Shown in pieces: positions 7,181 through 9,697 of a stretch of DNA of 9,697 nt. Numbering within the stretch: position 1 is the stretch's first letter; each line of letters starts with the position of its first letter. The notes under the pieces are model-generated. The model ran no database searches. It was not told the origin of the DNA and worked only from the letters and a program-made list of their open reading frames with translations. The position numbers and the translations under genes are program-made. Source of the DNA: JAJPJQ01 sp036522615 (GTDB taxonomy: Bacteria > Desulfobacterota > Binatia > UBA9968); contig DATDFN010000285.1 in the NCBI GenBank assembly GCA_036522615.1, forward strand, positions 1 to 9,697. Direction: 5' to 3'.

Positions 7181-7206
7181 CCGCGCGTTAACACACGGTT
7201 ATTTTT
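7176..7206 (+). terminator. probable rho-independent terminator after the hydrolase gene
   Basis: AATAACCG (7176-7183) pairs with CGGTTATT (7196-7203) to give an 8-bp stem, with a 12-nt loop that can pair partly. The right arm runs into a T-tract (7202-7206). The left arm contains the TAA stop of the hydrolase gene. The stem is only moderately GC-rich, so efficiency is uncertain. It would separate the envelope cluster from the transporter genes. Confidence 0.6.
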
Positions 7207-7216
7207 CCGGTTCTTC

Positions 7217-7236
7217 TATTGGACCAAGGTCCAATA
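7217..7236. promoter_or_regulatory. 20-bp palindrome, candidate operator upstream of the exchanger gene
   Basis: TATTGGACCAAGGTCCAATA is a perfect inverted repeat of two 9-bp arms around a central AA, about 120 nt before the exchanger start. It has the form of a site for a dimeric repressor or activator. A TATACA (7235-7240) overlaps its right edge and could be a poor -10, and TATAAA at 7259-7264 is another candidate. Neither has a good -35 at normal spacing. The regulator is unknown and no regulator gene lies in the window. The rest of the leader (to 7357) holds one weak hairpin (CGGGTG with CGCCCG) and no recognised riboswitch. Confidence 0.5.
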
Positions 7237-7357
7237 TACAGCGTTGCCGACGCCGGCCTATAAAAAATCCCAGCGACGGGTGTGGTCGACGCCCGGATAT
7301 CCACGACGAGCTAGGGTGAACAAAAGGATGTGAAGCCGCGACTCTGAAAAGATCAGG

Positions 7358-9061
7358 ATGGATTATTTCTTCAAGGCGTTGCAGCAGAATCCGGAGCTCG
7401 CGATTTTTCTCGCGCTCGCGATCGGCTTTGCCGTCGGTCGAATCAAAATCGGCGGCTTCAGTCTCGGGACGGTCGTCGGCACGCTGCTCGCCGGCGTCGT
7501 CATCGGGCAGCTCGATGTCAAAGTCCCGGCGCTCGTGAAGACCGTTTTCTTCGATCTTTTTCTCTTTACCACCGGCTATAAAGTGGGGCCGCAGTTTTTT
7601 CGCGGCCTGAAGCGCGACGCGCTGTCGCAAATGGCGCTCACAGTCGTGCTGTGCGTTACGTGTCTCGCGGCGGCTTTCATCGCGGCGAAGCTTTTTGCGT
7701 ACGACGTCGGAACCGCGGCCGGGCTGCTCGCCGGCGCGTTCACCGAGTCCACGGTCATCGGCACGGCGGGCGACGCGATCAACCGCCTCGCGATTTCCGC
7801 TGAAGAGAAAGCCGCCCTGCTGAATAATATTCCGGTCGCTTACGCGGTCACGTATCTCGTCGGAACGACGGCGGTCGTCTGGTTTCTGCCCAAGGTCGGC
7901 CCGAAGCTCATGGGCGTCGATCTCAAAGAAGAGGCCAGGAAGATGGAGGCGCAGGTCTCGGCCAAATCCGAGGCGCAGCCTGGAGTCATTTCCGCTTCCC
8001 GGTATTTCGACGTGCGCGCGTACCGCGCTACCAACGCAAAAATATTCGGCAAGAGCGTCGCCGAGCTCGAACGGCTGCCGGAAGACTTTCGCTTCTTCAT
8101 TCAACGCATTCGCCGCGGCGAGGTCATCGTGACTGCCGAGCCCGACGTGGTCATTCGCGAAGGGGACGTTCTCGCGGTCATGGCGCGCGGAGAGATTCTG
8201 GTCGAGCGCGGCGAAGCGATAGGTCCGGAGGTCCACGACAAGGCGCTGCTCGACTTTCCGATCGAGGTCGTGGACGTCGTGCTGACGAACAAGGCGCTCG
8301 TCGGCAAGACTCTGCTGGACGTCGCCCGCATGGAGCCCTGGCGCACGCACTTCCGCGGTGTCTTTCTTCGCCAGCTCGTACGCGCCGGGACCGATATTCC
8401 CATTCGGCCTACGACGGCACTGGATCGCGGCGACTTGGTGACGTTGGTCGGGGCTAAAGTGGACATCGATCGCGCTGCGGCGCTGATCGGCTATGCCGAC
8501 TGGCCGAGCAGCGCGACGGACATGATTTTCGTCGGCACCGGCATCGTGATCGGCGGACTCGTCGGTCTTCTCACCGTCACCGTCGCCGGGCTGCCGATCA
8601 CGCTCACCGCCAGCGGCGGCGCGCTGATCATGGGCTTGGTGTTCGGCTGGCTGCGCTCGGTCTTCCCCGTTTTCGGGCGTATTCCCGAGGCCGCCATGTG
8701 GATCTTCGACACCGTCGGCTTGACCGTCTTCATCGGCGTCGTCGGGCTGACCGCGGGTCCGAGCTTCGTGACGGGGCTCCAGAAATCCGGCGTTAGCCTT
8801 GTCTTCGTCGGCTTAATCGCCTCCATTGTGCCGCACCTCGTGGCGATCTTGTTCGGCCGCTTCGTCCTTGGCATGAATCCGGTCATTCTCCTCGGCGCCT
8901 GCTCCGGCGCCGGGACGATGACGGCTGCGCTCCGCGCGATTCAGGACGAAGCGCAGAGCAAGCTGCCGGCGTTGGGCTACACGGTGCCGTACGCCATCGG
9001 CAATATAATTCTTACTGCCTGGGGGCCCGTGATCGTGGCATTGCTGACGGTCGGAAAGTGA
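7358..9061 (+). CDS. aspartate:alanine exchanger (AspT/YidE) family transporter
   Basis: The 567-residue product has the full AspT-type layout. An N-terminal membrane half of about five helices (12-180) carries 'GYKVGPQFFRGLKRD' (73-87) and 'AGAFTESTVIGTAGDAI' (125-141). Two cytosolic RCK_C (TrkA_C) domains follow at about 215-285 ('FDVRAY', 'REGDVLAVMA') and 298-378 ('VVLTNKALVGKTLLDVA', 'LDRGDLVTLVG'). A C-terminal membrane half (388-565) has 'GLTAGPSFVTGLQKSG' and 'LLGACSGAGTMTAALRAIQ'. Family length is typical (about 560). AspT proteins exchange aspartate for alanine across the inner membrane, but relatives differ in substrate. No aspartate decarboxylase gene, the usual functional partner of true AspT, is in the window, so the substrate is uncertain and I give no gene symbol. 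The ATG at 7358 has only a weak ribosome site. The next gene follows after 45 nt. Confidence 0.92.
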   Translation: MDYFFKALQQNPELAIFLALAIGFAVGRIKIGGFSLGTVVGTLLAGVVIGQLDVKVPALVKTVFFDLFLFTTGYKVGPQFFRGLKRDALSQMALTVVLCVTCLAAAFIAAKLFAYDVGTAAGLLAGAFTESTVIGTAGDAINRLAISAEEKAALLNNIPVAYAVTYLVGTTAVVWFLPKVGPKLMGVDLKEEARKMEAQVSAKSEAQPGVISASRYFDVRAYRATNAKIFGKSVAELERLPEDFRFFIQRIRRGEVIVTAEPDVVIREGDVLAVMARGEILVERGEAIGPEVHDKALLDFPIEVVDVVLTNKALVGKTLLDVARMEPWRTHFRGVFLRQLVRAGTDIPIRPTTALDRGDLVTLVGAKVDIDRAAALIGYADWPSSATDMIFVGTGIVIGGLVGLLTVTVAGLPITLTASGGALIMGLVFGWLRSVFPVFGRIPEAAMWIFDTVGLTVFIGVVGLTAGPSFVTGLQKSGVSLVFVGLIASIVPHLVAILFGRFVLGMNPVILLGACSGAGTMTAALRAIQDEAQSKLPALGYTVPYAIGNIILTAWGPVIVALLTVGK

Positions 9062-9094
9062 GCGCGGGAAAAGCTTCGCTAACAAGATCGATGT

Positions 9095-9100
9095 GAGGGA
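9095..9100 (+). promoter_or_regulatory. Shine-Dalgarno site of the SpoIIAA-like gene
   Basis: GAGGGA lies 6 nt before the ATG at 9107 and supports that start. The 45-nt gap after the exchanger gene shows no terminator, so read-through from upstream is likely. Confidence 0.6.
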
Positions 9101-9106
9101 ACACAA

Positions 9107-9484
9107 ATGCCTTTTACGATCATCGACGGAACCGGGCCGATCGTAACCGCGAAAATAAGCGGCGAGCTCACCAAAGACGACGTGAGCCAGCTGCAGAACG
9201 CCTCTCTTGAGGCGATCCGGCGCTGCGGGCAGATAAGCGCGTTGTTGTTTCTCGAGAACTTTCAGGGCTGGAAGCGCGAAGGCGGATGGGGCGATCTGAC
9301 ATTTATGAATGAGCACGACAAGGACATCGCCAAGATTGCGGTCATCGGAGACCCGCAGTGGAAGGATGACGTGTACGCCTTTCTGGCGAAAGGTTTTCGC
9401 CATGCATCGGTCGAGTATTTTCTTCCTTCCGAGCCTTACAAAGCGCGCCAATGGCTGAAATCGTCGGCGCCGAAAAAACCCTGA
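9107..9484 (+). CDS. SpoIIAA-like (STAS/SEC14-type) small cytosolic protein
   Basis: The 125-residue product has no signal peptide or membrane segment. It fits the SpoIIAA-like family (PF11964 type) in order: an N-terminal strand pair 'TIIDGTGPIVTAKISGELTK', a helix ('DDVSQLQNASLEAIRRCG'), a strand ('ISALLFLENFQGW'), then 'FMNEHDKDIAKIAVIGDPQW', the helix 'DDVYAFLAKGF', and a last strand/helix 'ASVEYFLPSEPYKARQWLK'. Family members are small STAS/CRAL-TRIO-like domains. Some may bind lipophilic molecules, but no reaction is established. The gene lies between the exchanger and the efflux adaptor gene on the same strand, with gaps of 45 and 39 nt, so it may be co-transcribed. The neighbours do not reveal its job. 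Confidence 0.82.
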   Translation: MPFTIIDGTGPIVTAKISGELTKDDVSQLQNASLEAIRRCGQISALLFLENFQGWKREGGWGDLTFMNEHDKDIAKIAVIGDPQWKDDVYAFLAKGFRHASVEYFLPSEPYKARQWLKSSAPKKP

Positions 9485-9511
9485 AGCTTCGAAGCGCAGG
9501 CTGAAGTCCTT

Positions 9512-9515
9512 GGAG
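9512..9515 (+). promoter_or_regulatory. Shine-Dalgarno site of the efflux adaptor gene
   Basis: GGAG (in TTGGAGAACAG) is 8 nt before the ATG at 9524 and supports that start. Confidence 0.55.
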
Positions 9516-9523
9516 AACAGACG

Positions 9524-9697
9524 ATGCTTTATGTGAATGCAAACAAGACAATAACGCTCATGGCCGGGACGCTCCTGCTGGCTCTCGCCGGCTGCGCGAA
9601 GAAGGAGCCTCCGCCGCCGGCTCCGCCGGAAGTGAAAGTCGCCGCGGCCGTGAAAAAGGACGTGCCGATTTACATCGAGCTGGTCGGCGCAACCCTC
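9524..9697 (+). CDS. RND efflux periplasmic adaptor (membrane fusion) lipoprotein, N-terminal part
   Basis: Only the first 58 codons are present and the frame is open at the right edge. The product begins with a short basic region, a hydrophobic segment (about 10-22) and the lipobox 'LAGC' (Cys24). A Lys/Glu/Pro-rich linker follows ('AKKEPPPPAPPEVKV'), then 'AAAVKKDVPIYIELVG'. This is the classic start of AcrA/MexA-type membrane-fusion proteins, in which a first beta strand ends in '..VPIY.E..G' ahead of the lipoyl and hairpin domains. The full protein would bridge an inner-membrane RND pump and an outer-membrane channel to export drugs, solvents or metals. The pump gene is expected just downstream of the window. 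Family identity is likely, but the substrate cannot be told from this fragment. Confidence 0.85.
   Translation, partial: MLYVNANKTITLMAGTLLLALAGCAKKEPPPPAPPEVKVAAAVKKDVPIYIELVGATL

Noticed and set aside
7267..7357. Possible riboswitch or leader peptide before the exchanger
   Set aside because: Only one weak stem with a G-U pair and a five-codon frame (GTG at 7316 to TGA) are visible. No known riboswitch consensus could be recognised.
7199..8350. Long minus-strand open frame (383 codons) antisense to the exchanger and its leader
   Set aside because: It is compositionally charged, has no recognisable domain, and lies opposite a clear membrane transporter. It is a codon-bias shadow.
9486..9495. 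Perfect palindrome GCTTCGAAGC after the SpoIIAA-like gene
   Set aside because: It is only 10 bp, leaves no adequate loop for a hairpin and is not followed by a T-tract, so it is not a terminator. It is short enough to occur by chance.

Overview
This is a GC-rich, gene-dense window from a Gram-negative (outer-membrane) bacterium. Several lipoboxes, periplasmic signal peptides and the start of an RND-type efflux adaptor show this. The mix of families (DUF2950, PafA-like phosphatase, DUF4105, AspT-type exchanger) would suit an environmental deltaproteobacterial, Binatota-like or Acidobacteria-like lineage. The sequence has no rRNA or other marker, so that placement is only a guess. No mobile element, CRISPR array, tRNA or rRNA was seen.

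Layout. (a) Positions 1-182, minus strand: an internal piece of a CocE/NonD-family hydrolase that runs off the left edge. It seems to lack the gene's 5' part, because a clear plus-strand gene starts at 181. (b) Positions 181-7180, plus strand: seven closely spaced genes with gaps of 8, 14, 3, 40, -4 and 24 nt. They encode a secreted DUF2950 protein, a putative lipoprotein, a second small lipoprotein, a small multi-pass membrane protein, a PafA-like periplasmic alkaline phosphatase/phosphodiesterase, a membrane-anchored DUF4105 (Lnb N-terminal-like) protein and a large lipoprotein with an alpha/beta-hydrolase domain. A hairpin with a U-tract directly at the last stop codon looks like the terminator. 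(c) Positions 7207-7357: a leader region with a near-perfect 20-bp palindrome that may be an operator. (d) Positions 7358-9697, plus strand: an AspT/YidE-type exchanger with two RCK_C domains, a small SpoIIAA-like (STAS/SEC14) protein, and the N-terminus of an RND efflux membrane-fusion lipoprotein cut by the right edge.

How the genes may work together. Every product of the first cluster is predicted to be exported, lipid-anchored or in the membrane. Three belong to enzyme families or enzyme-like folds: metal phosphatase, DUF4105 and a serine hydrolase. This suggests an envelope module acting on phosphate esters, lipids or lipoproteins, but the substrate cannot be read from sequence. The second cluster looks like an unrelated transport unit with its own control region. 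The most notable points are the uncharacterised envelope cluster, the truncated CocE fragment and the palindrome.
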